Positions 33,564-45,500 of a DNA stretch of 64,000 nucleotides are shown here, piece by piece. Source of the DNA: Cryptomeria japonica (Eukaryota; Streptophyta; Pinopsida; Cupressales; Cupressaceae). Each line of letters opens with the position of its first letter. The first letter of the stretch is position 1. Both the position numbers and the translations under genes were made by a program. The notes beneath the pieces were generated by a model. It made no database searches and was not told the origin of the DNA. It worked only from the letters and a program-made list of their open reading frames with translations. The stretch is taken from contig NC_081406.1 in NCBI RefSeq assembly GCF_030272615.1, positions 166,083,521-166,147,520 of the forward strand. The letters are read 5' to 3'.

Positions 33564-35036
33564 TTGATTCATTTTGTTACTATGACAAATTCCATGGGTG
33601 GGGACATGGTTAGGATTGAGCCCAACAATCATGCTAAGTTCAAAAGGAATAGCACTATTTGTCAAATTTGTAAAGAAGGAGGGGTGGCTTCGTTTATCGA
33701 ACACATAAATTATTATGATTCAAATGTATCTATTCAATTTGCTAGGTCTTGGGAGGATAGGAAGGTTATTGTGGGGAGAATTTTACTTGAAATCAGCGAG
33801 GAGGTAATTGGGAAAGCAACACGACTCTCCATGAGGGGGATAAAATGGAAGATGTAGAGTAGGGTTATGGATAGCAAAATATTAGCCCAATTCTTTAGAT
33901 AGGATGAGGAACCAGTCAAGCTTCATGGTGATTTTGCTCCTGCTAAATTGCCAAACCATTGGAGTGAGGTTTGCCTAATGCTAATGAATTATTTTTACCT
34001 TCTAAAGGAAGATACAAAGTTTATTGTTATTACCATCTTCCTCTGCTTAACCATTTTCAAAACCATGAGCTTCTTTCTCTTCTTTTTATTTTTCTAACTT
34101 CTCTTGAAAGTTCTATTCATGACACTCTAGACTTAGTTGAAAATCAAGGCAAGAAATCTATTCACCTCCACCAAGGCCCAATTTTTTTCTTGTATCACTT
34201 CCCCCTAGCCCTTTTCCTATCTAGACAGCTCTTGTTTTTTGAAACCCCTGAAGCCTTGTGCTCTAACTCTCTCCTTGTGGTTACAATTCTTGACTCCTTG
34301 GGGGCTACCAAAAATAAACGAATACAAATTCCTCCTACTGCTAAGGCCCTTTCTCGCCTTTTTTCCTTTGCTACAACCACCTTGGTCTTGGTGGCCAAAG
34401 ATAAACTCTCGACTTCTACCTCTAACATAGGGAAGAAAAGGAAAGACCCTCCCCCATGGCTATAAAGAATAAAATTACAAATCAAGAAGTGGTGAGTGGT
34501 GAGGAGGACAACGGTTCAAAGATGACGGAAAGAGCGGAAGCACACATAGATAGTTGAATAGGTTGGCTAGTCACATGGTGAAAAAAATTGGAGGCAAAAA
34601 ATTGGTTGATTATGAGGAGGAAGCAACTAACAATGAGGATACAACTGAGGATGAAGATGAGGATGAGGAGGATGGCATGTGGAAGGCAAAAATTTCAAAC
34701 AAACCAATTAGTGACAACTCTAAACAAAATGAATCACTGGACTTGACCCAAGATGCAATGCTAGAAGAGGTAGACAATAGGCAATGGGAGAGCAAACGAA
34801 ATTGTGTCAATTGTAGGAACATGGCTGAGGAATTAGAGGCTCTAAGGAAGTAGGTGTTAGAAATAGAGCGAAAGATGGTCAACATCTCCAAGTTCAATAT
34901 GAGAGTGATGCACAACTCTGCTACTTCCTTGTGCGTGATTCAAAAAAAAATCTTGCACAATGATGCTAACAATGAAGGGAGTTACATGGAACTTTTTAAG
35001 TTCCTTACTAATGATTGGATCCATGTGCTTAAATAG
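33564..35036 (+). pseudogene. Unrecognised family X, decayed copy 1
   Basis: Frame-broken but readable. Around 33720-33850 the reading is VSIQFARSWEDRKVIVGRIL followed by EISEEVIGKATRLSMRGIKW. At 34008-34190, RYKVYCYYHLPLLNHFQNHE and SLESSIHDTL lead to a conserved HLHQG block. From 34554 comes an acidic stretch (DEDEDEEDGMW), a CVNCRNMAEELEALRK segment and a helical C-terminus ending at TAG 35034. The same order of blocks is seen in the copy at 58848-60372 (TLDGRFTRAYGHHFILLNHF in the middle, acidic linker, coiled coil). The middle domain resembles the putative plant transposon protein domains of repeat-encoded proteins, but I cannot name it. There are at least two frameshifts and several stops. 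Confidence 0.6.
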
Positions 35037-35240
35037 CCACTAGCTAGTTGGTTTTATTTCTTTAGGCCTTTTTGCTTATGGTATTAAGACTTTATTTCAT
35101 TTTTCTTTCTCGTTAAGACTCTATGTGGTCTTTTATATTTGTTGTTAAGATGCTATTAGTTTTTGTGTTATTATATTAATACTAATGATGGGTTGTTAGT
35201 GTGAAGGGTCATCACCCTTATTCTATTGCTTTTAATATAA
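35037..35240 (+). other. 3' tail of family X copy 1
   Basis: T-rich noncoding sequence after the stop, ending GCTTTTAATATAAAAAACAA near 35228-35247. The short A-rich end suggests a retroposed 3' end, comparable to the tail at 60373-60605. Confidence 0.45.
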
Positions 35241-35699
35241 AAAACAACGAATTTCATATTATTGAACTCTCCTACTTACTTGATAGAATATAATCTATTT
35301 ATTAAATATTTTGAAACCAAAAAATGATTGCATCCATTATCATAAATATTTGAATTGAATAATTGATAAACCAAAATTATATTTGCGATATTCTGAAATG
35401 AGAACAAGACGTAAAACATCATATTATATTTATCTAAATAAAAATAAAATAAACAAAAATAAATAATTTACAATATTTTAACATAATTATAAAATAATGT
35501 TAGAAAAAGTTATGTCCATAAGATAATTGAAAACTGATATATTTAACATTTAATGAATAAATATATTTAAGATATCTATACTAAACATAAACACCTCACT
35601 AATGAATGATGGGTTACAATGAAATGTTGATGCACAACATGTTTGAGGCATACTTCAACCATAGATGCTGGATAGATGGTGTCTGCGAATGAAAGGTCC
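35241..35699. other. No gene seen
   Basis: Very AT-rich noncoding DNA without recognisable repeats or ORFs. Confidence 0.5.
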
Positions 35700-36862
35700 A
35701 TTCAAATGGTGCCATTTCTTTTTGTGTCGGTGATAAGACTTGGCTGTATTTTTGTCATCCTTCAATTAAATTGGAACAAAGACTTGTAGAGCTCATGTGG
35801 TGTTCTTTCAAGAAAAAAGCATTTCTTTTTGTTTCAGTGACAAGACTTGGCTGTATTTTTGTCATCCTTCAATTAAATTGAAACAAAGACTTGTACAGCT
35901 CACATGGTGTTCTTTCAAGGTAAAAGCATGACCATATGAAAACAAACAGGAGACTTGTCAAGTAAGCTGTAAAAAATTCCTAGCGATTTCAAATTTTTAC
36001 ATAAGATTTTGAGAAACGCAAAATTAGACTGCACAACTACTGGATCCTCACCCCTATGTACTAAATAACAACGAATTAATTTAAATTGAAATGATATAGT
36101 TTTTGTTTGTGTCGGGATAAGACTTGGCTGTGTATCATCTTCTCCCCACGTGAGAGGACTTCCATCCTCCGTTTGAATGGAAACAAAGACTTATACAACT
36201 CACATTCACATCGCGTCCTTTCAGCTTGGGTATGACGCAGACTATGGTATTTAATATTTCATACGGAATTGTGTTTAAATAGATTTGTCTTGTGAAAGCT
36301 GGCAGATACCTAAACATCAAGAAAAATGTATTACCGACGAAATGAACGGATGTGTATGACCATGAATGTGAGAAACGCCAAGAAAAAAATATGAGTATGG
36401 GTCCTCTTCTGTCGATTACAACAGTCTCTACTCACCATCTGATGAAAAGCAGTCTATTACATGCCAATACTTTCAGGCTCACAACATTTATTTAGGCCGT
36501 AAGAAGATTATATCAAGGTGGGCCTCCAAATGCAACTATGTCATTTATCTCCGCCCTAAATGTTTATCTTGTAAGCATCATTCAAATCAGAAATATTAGT
36601 AAATTTGTATTTTTGTTTATCAAATTCGGTGGCATGTTTTGATAGTTAATTTTTTGAGCTAGAGCAATTGGGGACCTCATTCTTATTTGATTGAGGTTCA
36701 AACCAGCGAGCATATTAGATTAGTAAATTGATCGAAATTACAAGTTTGTGATCATGATGGTCCAATTGAAATTTGCATCTTAGTGGCAACAACAACACCA
36801 CCACTTAACTAACACACTATGCAAAGATTATAATGACATTTATTGATTGAATGTCTAATCCA
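35700..36862 (+). repeat. Repeat R2 cluster, left part
   Basis: Two close copies (about 35722-35815 and 35831-35923) share AAGACTTGGCTGTATTTTTG and GTCATCCTTCAATTAAATTG. A third diverged copy lies at about 36105-36230 (GATAAGACTTGGCTGTGT...GGAAACAAAGACTTATAC). The following 36325-36500 matches 25360-25450 (ATGTATT.CCGACGAAATGAA...CAATACTTT). It is noncoding. The family also includes 25105-26230 and 37800-38420. Confidence 0.7.
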
Positions 36863-37650
36863 GATCTTCAAAACCCTAAAAAAATAAAAGTCTTCAATAT
36901 TGATGGAGATGGCACTAGTGCGTAGAACTCATGGAGAGCTTTCCAACGCAACTTGAACGGGCTCAAACGGAGCTCATACGTGAAAGATATGGCCCGTCAA
37001 AGTTGCCAAAAAGATGGGTTGACCAGTACATCCGACGATGCTAGCATGATGACGTGTAGTCACCTGAGAATAACACGTGGCAGGATGCTGAGGTGCATGC
37101 ACAAGTGGCACAGACCAACCAGGTGATGAGACATGGCTGGATTTTGAGGTGGCAAATAAAGGTGGCATTGACCAACTACATAATAGCACCTGTCCAAGCA
37201 ATGACGAATAAAAAGGTGCCATGTGGCACCTTATTTTAACCAATTTGTTAGTTTGGATGGTCAAAAGTTGTTAAGAAGTGTCGACCATGTTACCTTCGCC
37301 ATAAGATTGTAAGCAAAGAGATGGGGGTTATGGTATTGGAACCCAGGATCAGTTATTTCGGTTACAAAAAAACAAAAACCGCTCCTTGAATTTTCGGATC
37401 CTAACAATAAGGGCTCGAGCACCTCAGCATCCTACCACGTGTCATTCTCAGTGATGCCATGTCATCATGCTAGCATCATCGGATGTACCAGTCAACCCAT
37501 CTTTTTGGCAACTTTGATTGGCCATATCTTTCACGCATGAGCTCCGTTTGAGCCTGTTCAAGTTGCGTTGGAAAGCTCTCGATGAGCTCTACATACTAGT
37601 GCCATCTCCATCAATATTGAAGACTTCCAAATTTTAAGGTTTTGAAGATC
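36863..37650. mobile_element. Foldback element with 233 bp inverted arms
   Basis: The left arm 36863-37095 (starting GATCTTCAAAACCCTAAA) and right arm 37419-37650 are inverted copies of each other with few changes, for example CTTCAATATTGATGGAGATG against CATCTCCATCAATATTGAAG. The 323 bp spacer is noncoding and has a 20 bp palindrome at 37213-37232 (AAGGTGCCATGTGGCACCTT). Long arms with a short spacer suggest a non-autonomous foldback or Mutator-like element. No clear target duplication could be set, because the sequences outside the arms are themselves weakly similar. It lies inside the R2 cluster. Confidence 0.8.
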
Positions 37651-37799
37651 CATTTGGATCAATATTCAAATATTAGTAGTTGCGATTTTAAAATTATTAG
37701 TGTTTGTCATGAGTATCAATAACTGAATTAAATGTATTCTTTAGATTTAAATGCAACAAAGCAAGCAACATCACATCAGCCAACTAATAAAACATGACT

Positions 37800-38420
37800 T
37801 CCTGCAAATTATTGGTCTAACTTTTTTGAGGGGTCTTTTTGGACACCTCAACAAAAAAATGCTAATGTGGCATCATATTCGATAATATGGACTTGAAATC
37901 TTGATAATAAGTATGAGACTTACCAAGTAAGCTTCTTAAAATAAACAAATTCATTTGAAATTGTAAAATAAGATTTTGAGATGTGTGGAATTAGGTTGCT
38001 CAACTAATAGATGGTCTCTCATATGTCAAAGTGGAGGAACTTGTCTAGATAAATATGGCAAGACTTATTGAATTAAAAGTCATTGTTTAAGTGAATGTTT
38101 TACAAATATAAATATAATTTAAAGACCTAAAGGGATTAGTAGGCTTTTTAATTTGGTTTAGGTTTAAAATTATGATAGAAGGACTTTTAACTTTTAAAAT
38201 TGGATTTGAAGATGTGTTTTGTTAGTGTCTTTAATTTGAAAGAAATATGAGACGTTTTGTAAAATACTGAATTGTGAAGAAGAGCTCAAACAGCAAAATC
38301 ATTTATGATATAATTTATTACACATTTATATATATTTTTTTAAATTATATATATTTTACGGCATTTTTATGTATGATTTTGCCTAAAATATATTTGACAT
38401 ATGAATTTAATACTTATAGA
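37800..38420 (+). repeat. Repeat R2 cluster, right part
   Basis: GAGACTTACCAAGTAAGCT...AAATAAGATTTTGAGA (37914-37982) matches GAGACTTGTCAAGTAAGCT...CATAAGATTTTGAGA (35949-36015). Further on, ATGATAGAAGGACTTTTAAC...GATGTGTTTTGTTAGTG matches 25950-26010. So this is another diverged, noncoding copy. Confidence 0.6.
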
Positions 38421-39689
38421 AGAAGATAAAAAATACCTGATAAAGATATAACCATTACAAAGCTAGACATGACCAAAACAAAAGAAAACTAGCTTGATGC
38501 AAATATAAAGTCTAATTGATGTACATAAATTCCTCAGATCCTGCAAAATGGTAAATTTGTCTACTATTTAACAGAAAAAATAAACATATTAGAACTTAGA
38601 CAGTTAAAAAAATTAGATTTCATATTCCAGAAAATCTCCATTCTGCATTTATTATTCAACAACTGAATATTAAATCTCAAAAACTAATCTCTTTTTATTC
38701 ATCAACCAACTCCTGAATTACCTTCTTAGCAGAAAAATAAACTCCGATGAAATTTATACTTTCCACTTAATTCAATTTTATTTCTTTCGTTATTAAACTT
38801 TAGAAATTTTATTTATTTCTTTATTAAACTTTATTAGCAGAAATTGTTGACTTATGATCCATCCAATAGAATATCAAATAAAATGGCAATGCAACATCCT
38901 TCCTTTCATGACCTTGATAAAGATCAATTCTGAGATTAGATTGCAACATTTTACATATTTAAATAAATAAATAAAATTGGAAATGCCCTACTAATTGAGT
39001 TTGCATCTATCTTTTTCATTTCAATATTTGCTTGACAACTTACTATTGCAAAACAAGTAATTACATCATCTATTTTACATTCTTTAAATTTCTTATTTAT
39101 GCACATGTATCAACTCTTAGCCAATATTTCTGCACTTTACTCTAGCAATGTTTTTTTCTTCCAAATAGAATAAATCTCTTATTTTTTGGGAAAGGTAGGG
39201 ACTTCAGCTACATCGTAACTCTTGTTTTGTATTAATAACATAAAGCTAGGAATTTGGTGAACATTTGAAGTCTCCAACACTATCCCGAGACAAATTAGCA
39301 AGAAAATTTGCTTTTTTTTTGGCTTTTTTGAAATAATGTATAATTTGAAAAAAATCAAATTGACCAAGAATATCTCAAGCCTCTTGAAAAATATTTTTTA
39401 TTATGTTGCTAATTACATGTCTATTTTCATACTATTAATTATATTGAGAGAATCATCCTTGATGCTAATTCTTTCAAAATTATTCACCTTGGTCAATCAT
39501 AGACCTATAATCAAAGCTTGCACCTCTACTTGTTATTAGTTCCATTGGGAAGAATTACAACTAAAAGCACATAACCAGCACTTTATGTGTCTTGATTGTC
39601 TCTTGAGACACCATTAAAATCTAATTTTATCAAAGGAGATTTGGGGGTAGCCATGAAACATTATTTTTTTTCCATTTATTATTAAGATA
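38421..39689. other. No gene seen
   Basis: AT-rich noncoding DNA with no supported ORF, RNA gene or clear repeat boundary. Confidence 0.5.
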
Positions 39690-40012
39690 GAAAATAGTCA
39701 AAAGGATAAAATGACTAAATCCGACAAGAAAAATGACAATTTGGAAGATCCGAATTTTAAAATTTGAGCCATAGCCACCTAAAAATTTGATTTATACTAT
39801 TTATAGAATAAATTCTAGTTTCTAAAAATATAATTAATTTTAAATTTTGAAGAATAGATAAAATATGAAGTCAAAAATACCATACATCGATTTTTGAAAA
39901 AAAATAGAGACACTAACAAAAAAAATTGAAAATTAAAACCTTAACGTATTCAAAATGTTAAAAAAATCACATAGTTATAAAGCTAAGAGAGGCTAACATT
40001 ATTGTGATATTT
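39690..40012. repeat. Dispersed AT-rich repeat R3, copy B
   Basis: Aligns with 29160-29530 (see the AGAGACACT...GCTAAG block at 39906-39987). It ends shortly before the LTR element inserted at 40046. Confidence 0.4.
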
Positions 40013-40368
40013 TTTTCACTTTGCATTGAAAGACATGTAAACTAGTGTAGCGTCCTAAAATTGCGACACTTGCAATTTCGACTGCATTTCGGTCTTCACG
40101 ATGGTGACGCAACACACAACCTGAATGGAGACCCCGAAACCTGTTTATGACACTAAAAACTGCATTTTTCAAGCACCCTGGCCTGAACCTCCTTTGCACC
40201 CTGCTGTCCCGGGAGGTGGGACCAGAGCGCCCAGCGCCCTAGTCCCTGGCCCTATTTTGGGCCCGGTCTCCTATGGGGCTTCGGGTCCTTTTGTTTGCAA
40301 ATTGGAAATTATCATTTCCTGGTCGGCCTAAGGTCGGGAAAATCAGTCTATCAGCCCTAATTGACAAG

Positions 40369-40376
40369 TATATAAA
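40369..40376 (+). promoter_or_regulatory. LTR TATA box
   Basis: TATATAAA precedes a pyrimidine-rich stretch (TTTTCCTCTCTCATTTGG). The identical site lies at 46971-46978 in the 3' LTR. The RNA would start around 40400. Confidence 0.65.
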
Positions 40377-40621
40377 CTACATTTTCCTCTCTCATTTGGA
40401 TGGATGGAAAAAAGGTGGAAACGATATTCAAGCATTCAAGCATTCTTTCAAGCAATTGATCATTCCAAGTCTCCATTCAAGGCTAAGTGTTGCATTCAAG
40501 ACAAGGATTCAACCATTGAAGAGGAGATCACTTACTACATGCTACATACAACATACAACAATACAACAAACAACAACATCTATACCTTCACACATAAGGA
40601 TACAAACATCCTTACAACAAG

Positions 40622-40761
40622 GTATTAGTACTTGTTTTACATTACAGACATTTACATTTACAGCATTTCTCATTTCTTGGTTAATTCCAAAACCGGGGTT
40701 TGACCTAAAGGCAAACCCCTAATCCCTAACCCCCCAATTGTCTTCGCTTTTCTGTGTGTAG
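40622..40761 (+). other. Predicted 140 bp intron inside the LTR
   Basis: Donor CAAG/GTATTAGT at 40622, branch-like CTAAT/CTAAC sequences about 35 bp from the end, and acceptor TTTTCTGTGTGTAG/GTTG at 40761 fit plant splice consensus. The copy at 47240-47379 is the same length with both sites kept. It would be a leader intron. Predicted from sequence only. Confidence 0.4.
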
Positions 40762-41249
40762 GTTGCAAGTACGCGGCTGAAATTGAAGATCTGGAATCCT
40801 TGTGCAGAGACGAACAGATCCCCCTTCGTTTCGCGGATTTTTTCGGAGGACCGTGTGCACGCCGGGCGCCATCGTCCCGTCAACTTTTGCTCAAATTTGC
40901 AGGACAGCGCCGTATCGACATTTTACTGCTAATTCCAGGTCCGCAGCTTCATCCTATATCCCTATCTCAGTTTATAAGCGAATCTTTCTCACTTTCTATG
41001 CATCCCTTGCTTAATTCCTCTATCAACATTCTTTACAAAAGAGGGTAGCCTTGTTGTCTTAACCCTTGAAACTCATTTAGCATCCAATCTTGCCTTGTGT
41101 GGGATTGGATCTTGTGGGTTTCAACCCCTCTTTTGAATGTAAAGTCTCCCCTAAGTGAAAACCATCAACCCTAGGGACCTCCCTTCTCTCTCCTTGGAGT
41201 TGGAAGAGGGGAGAGCAACTAGGGTTCGATCGCGATTTTCCGCTTTACA

Positions 41250-42519
41250 TTTTGGTGAACCTGACGTGAACATCCTTTCTGATTATTCATGGTTAGATCT
41301 GAAAATTGGATTCCTTGATTACATTTTCATGTTTGATCATTTGCAAAATTTTAGAGGTTGATTGCATAAAAACCCTAAAATTTCTTTTTAGTAATTGAAC
41401 TTGTGAAATGTTTAATTGTTAATGCTTATTTCAGATCTTCCCTTCTATTACAAATTATCAATTCATATCTGTGCTTTATTTTTGAAAATTAAGTGGTTAA
41501 GTGTCAAAACCCTAATTTTTTAAACCCTCTTGATTCAACCTTTGTCCGACAATTTCACTGATCAAAACATCTCCAAATCAGCTGTAACTTTGGATTCCGC
41601 AATAAAATCACAATATCTTTCATCCCTGAAAATTTGGAAAAAAGTTGCGAGGACCGTGTGCACTCCGAGCGCCATCGTCCACGACATTTTTTCCGAAATT
41701 TCGGGAGCAAGATCTTACTGTATTTTCCTGCTAAAATCCAGAATTTTGGCTGATTTTATCAAATCTAACACTTTCAAAATTACAGTCAAAGTTGGCCTTG
41801 TGATTGCTTGGTCTAGGGCTTCTAATCATTCAAAAATTGTTGAAATTGAAATTTTGTGTCAAAATTGTGTTCTTACTGTCCTAAATCTGAAAAGTGTGTT
41901 AGCATTCATTAAAAATTTTAGTGCTTTATTCAAATTTTTGCAATTTGTGACTTTTGAAATTAAGTGCTTAATTACAACAACTTTGATTTCCGCTTTTGAA
42001 ATTGAATTTCACGTGAAATTGAGTCAACTTTTAAATTTTAAAACTTGCATTGCTTTTGGTATTCCCTCTAAAATCATAAAATTCAAAATTTCAGTTTCCC
42101 TCTCTTTTTCAAAATTCAAATTTTGCATTTTTCGACAATCTTGGTAGGGTTCAATTTCGAGATTGCAACTTTAATTTGGCCTATCTATAGATCGTAAAAT
42201 CACTCAATTTTTTCAGATTAGCTTTAAAATCATCATAACTTTCATCCCTGCAAATTTCGGAAAAAGTTGCCGGGACCGTGTGCACTCCGAGCGCCACGGT
42301 CCCTGACATTTTTTCCAAAATTTCGGGAGACTGTCCTGATTGTATTTAACAGCTTAAATCTAGAAGATTGGCTGATTTTACTGAAATTTGCTACCTCTAA
42401 ATTCAAAATTTTATCTCTCTTTCTAGTGCATGAGTTTTACAACAATAAGCCCTACATACACTATTCCTGTTAGACGAAGCCGTAGAATTAAGTCTTTCTG
42501 AGGTTTAACCACCGAGGAG
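41250..42519 (+). other. Leader of the gag-only element, with hairpin motifs
   Basis: TTTTGGTGAACCTGACGTG follows the LTR and is the likely primer-binding region; the tRNA is not assigned. The leader carries two copies of a 70 bp GC-rich motif (41640-41705 and 42258-42328) also present in the LTR (40845-40910). The second copy forms a perfect 9 bp stem (GGGACCGTG / CACGGTCCC, 42272-42303). The 205-codon open frame at 41530-42147 overlaps these motifs and has no protein-like conservation, so I do not call it a gene. Confidence 0.7.
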
Positions 42520-45500
42520 ATGGAACCTAATTTGAGTAGCCTTTTTAACGAGGACATGGGTAATTCCTCTAATCCTCCTAATGATGAAGAAGCTCTCCAT
42601 GAGGTTTCTGTAGAACAACTTTCGAAATTGGATAATCAATTTGACGATTTTCGACAATGGATGTCTCAAGAATACCCCGATAGTCAAGCTCTTCCTTTAA
42701 TTGAGGGTCTAAAACATATGCTTCAAAGTGATAAGAATGGAATTGATATTTTGCGTGGTATTGCACACATTGTGGATTCGAATGTGATGCCTATGAAGAG
42801 TTGTGCTGAAACTTTAGGTTATACACAACCTCCCCCTCAAGTCAATCATTCTATTCCTCTGACAACTTCTATTGCTAGCATACCTACCTTTACATCAAAC
42901 ATAATGACTACTTCTATACAAGATATTCCTCCTATGATCACCAGTCATGGGGGCAATCCTCCCTCTTCAATTAACCCTCTTCCTTCATTCAATCCGACTT
43001 CTTCATTCATTCCTTCAATGAGTGTTCCTATTACATCTTCACAAATGAACATGACGCAAGGGGGCAATTCATTCAACCATTCCATTCCTCCTTGTAGTGT
43101 TCCTCCTGTCCAATCATCTCCTATGACTAATTATCATAGAGTCCCACCACCTTACTCTTTACCCTCTTTCAATAACATAACACCTCCATCTCAATCTAAC
43201 ACATCTAATATGAATTCTTCGACTGAAGCGACCATTAATAATCTTGCACAAACTGTCTCTTCTTTACAGCAACAAATCGCCTCTATGAATCAATCTAAGT
43301 TTAGTGTGCCCACATTTGATGTTGCGAGCCCACTTTCTCTTGACATTGTTCGAGCTATCCCTCCTAAACATGTTGAAATCCCGCATTTGGAGCTTTATAA
43401 TGGTAAAGGTGATCCTCTAACACATGTTAAGACTTTTCAAACAATATGTACTGATTTTGCTTATGACCAAAGGTTGCTTGCAAAACTGTTTACTAGAACA
43501 TTAAGAGACAAAGCCCTACAATGGTATTGCTCGTTGCCTTCTTATTCTATTACTTCTTTCGAGCAACTTGCAAATGCTTTTATTCAACAATTTCAAAACA
43601 ATATAAGTCCTAAAGTTACTTTGATTGATTTAATGCATTGTAAACAAGGTGTTAAAGAAAAAGTGACTGATTTCATTGGTAGATATAAACATTTGTATTC
43701 TCAAATTTCTTTTCCAGTGCCTGACAATGATATTCAAAGAATCTTTATTTCTAATTTACAAAAAGATATTCGAGACAAACTTCTGTTTTCTGAGTTTACT
43801 TCTTTCCAATAGTTGTGTGCAACTCTTCACAATTATCAACTGACTATGAGTCAAATGGAACAATCACATCCTATGGCTCCGAGTGATAAGGGTGATAGCA
43901 GTCAACAACCATTTGGAAAGTTTAAACCGAACAGAGATTCCATCAAATTCAATGAAAACATCATCAACAACAATGTGAATGCAGCATCAGGTGTGCCTCC
44001 TATTTCTAAGTTTTTCAAGAAAGAAAGAAAGTATACTCCTTTGAATGAATCATTGCATAGTATTATGAATAAGTTATTGGAACAAAATGTGCTTACTCTT
44101 CCTCCTATAAGGAAAATTGATCCTGCAAAGATTACTTCACCTTATTTTGATAACAAATCCTTTTGTCAATTTCATCGTCAGCCTGGGCATGATACTGAAA
44201 AATGTTTTTCTTTAAAGGGTAAAATTCAAGATTTGATTGATAATAATACTATCTCTGTTTCCGGAGTGAATGATAAAGGCAATACATATGTAGCTCCTCC
44301 TAACCAAAATCTTCAGATTTTTACTGATCCATTACCTTCTCATACCTCTAATGCGATTGAGGCTAATGATTCCTCTCTCTCATCTGATGGTCTTGTGTCT
44401 ATGACTCCGAATGTGATTAACTTTGTAGAGCAGCAAGAAAACTCTAAAGAACCTTCCATCACATTTGATTCTAGTGAAACTATCAGGGCACCCGATGGTC
44501 CTTTATACATAGTTGCAAAAGTCAAGAATACACCTTGCCGTGGACTGCTTATTGATCCTTCGTGCATGGTTAATGTTATTACTGAAGAATTTATTTTTAC
44601 TTTGCAATTGAATCAAGTGATCTATGACAAAACAGATGTGGTTGTGAAATTATTTGATGCATTTTCTTCTCTTGCAATTGGTTCTATTACATTACCTATT
44701 GAAGTCCATAACAAATCCCTTGATGTGAACTTTGCTATTATTCCTTCATCCGAACAATTTCGTGTGAAGCTTGGCTATCCTTGGCTATCTTCCATGAAAG
44801 CTATTGCCTCTCCTATTCACAAGTGTTTGAAATTTCCCCATAATGGTGAAGTTGTTACTGTCAATCATAGTCTCTTTAAACCAGCTGAAAGAACTTCTAG
44901 CGTTCCTATTGATTATTTTTGGCCTAAACAATTCCAAACCCTTCCTCCGTGAAGTGATCATCTTTTCAAATCTTATCAAAAGTGGAAAACAGATATGATC
45001 CTATCTTTAAGTGAACCTAGAACACCTAAACTTGATATTCCTATCATTCTTGAGAAGGAAGTTCTTCCTTTGAAAGATAAAACTAATGTCTTTCCTCAAG
45101 AAGATTCCCAACCCATCCCTATGGATGTGACTATGTCTATGCCTAATAAACCTTCTAAAAGTAGACCTATACCTCCTCGTCATGATGGACTTGGTCTCCT
45201 TCCTAAACCAAATATTCCTTCTTTATATGGAGCAGTTCCTCCTCCTTCTTTTTATAGAGAGAAAAGACCTTCTTCTTCTCCTATTATCCAGCCTAAGAGA
45301 CCACAACCTAAACAGCCAAGTGATAAGGATGAGAACATTCCTCCTCCTCAATCTTCTCCACTTCCTACTAAGACTAGACGAAATCGTTCTGCACGTGAAC
45401 GCCGACGAAAGCATCATCTTAGGGCTCAAGCGGCTGCTTCTCAAACTTTGCAATCTCCAAAAACACCTTCAACAAGCATTATTCCATTTTCTCCTCAATC

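Larger units (their letters stand above)
40046..41249 (+). repeat. 5' LTR of the gag-only element
   Basis: Starts TGTAGCGTCC and ends CGCTTTACA (1204 bp). It is GC-rich at the front (40190-40260), has a TATA box at 40369-40376, a CAAGCATT short repeat (40431-40446), a predicted intron and a second GC-rich block (40840-40920). Confidence 0.95.

Noticed and set aside
34195-34485. Minus-strand basic frame of 96 codons
   Set aside because: Antisense to family X copy 1, which has matching blocks at 58848-60372.
36974-37264. 96-codon minus-strand frame
   Set aside because: Lies within the inverted arm and spacer of the foldback element; no domain.
41530-42147. 205-codon open frame in the leader of the element at 40046
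   Set aside because: It overlaps duplicated GC-rich motifs and has Phe/Ile/Lys-rich random-like composition, no domain and no counterpart in the related element; better explained as leader RNA.
43807-43815. Programmed readthrough of TAG (CAATAG context) between gag and protease-like part
   Set aside because: The bases after the stop do not match a known readthrough signal, and a second stop of the same C-to-T type follows later; simple mutation is the simpler reading.
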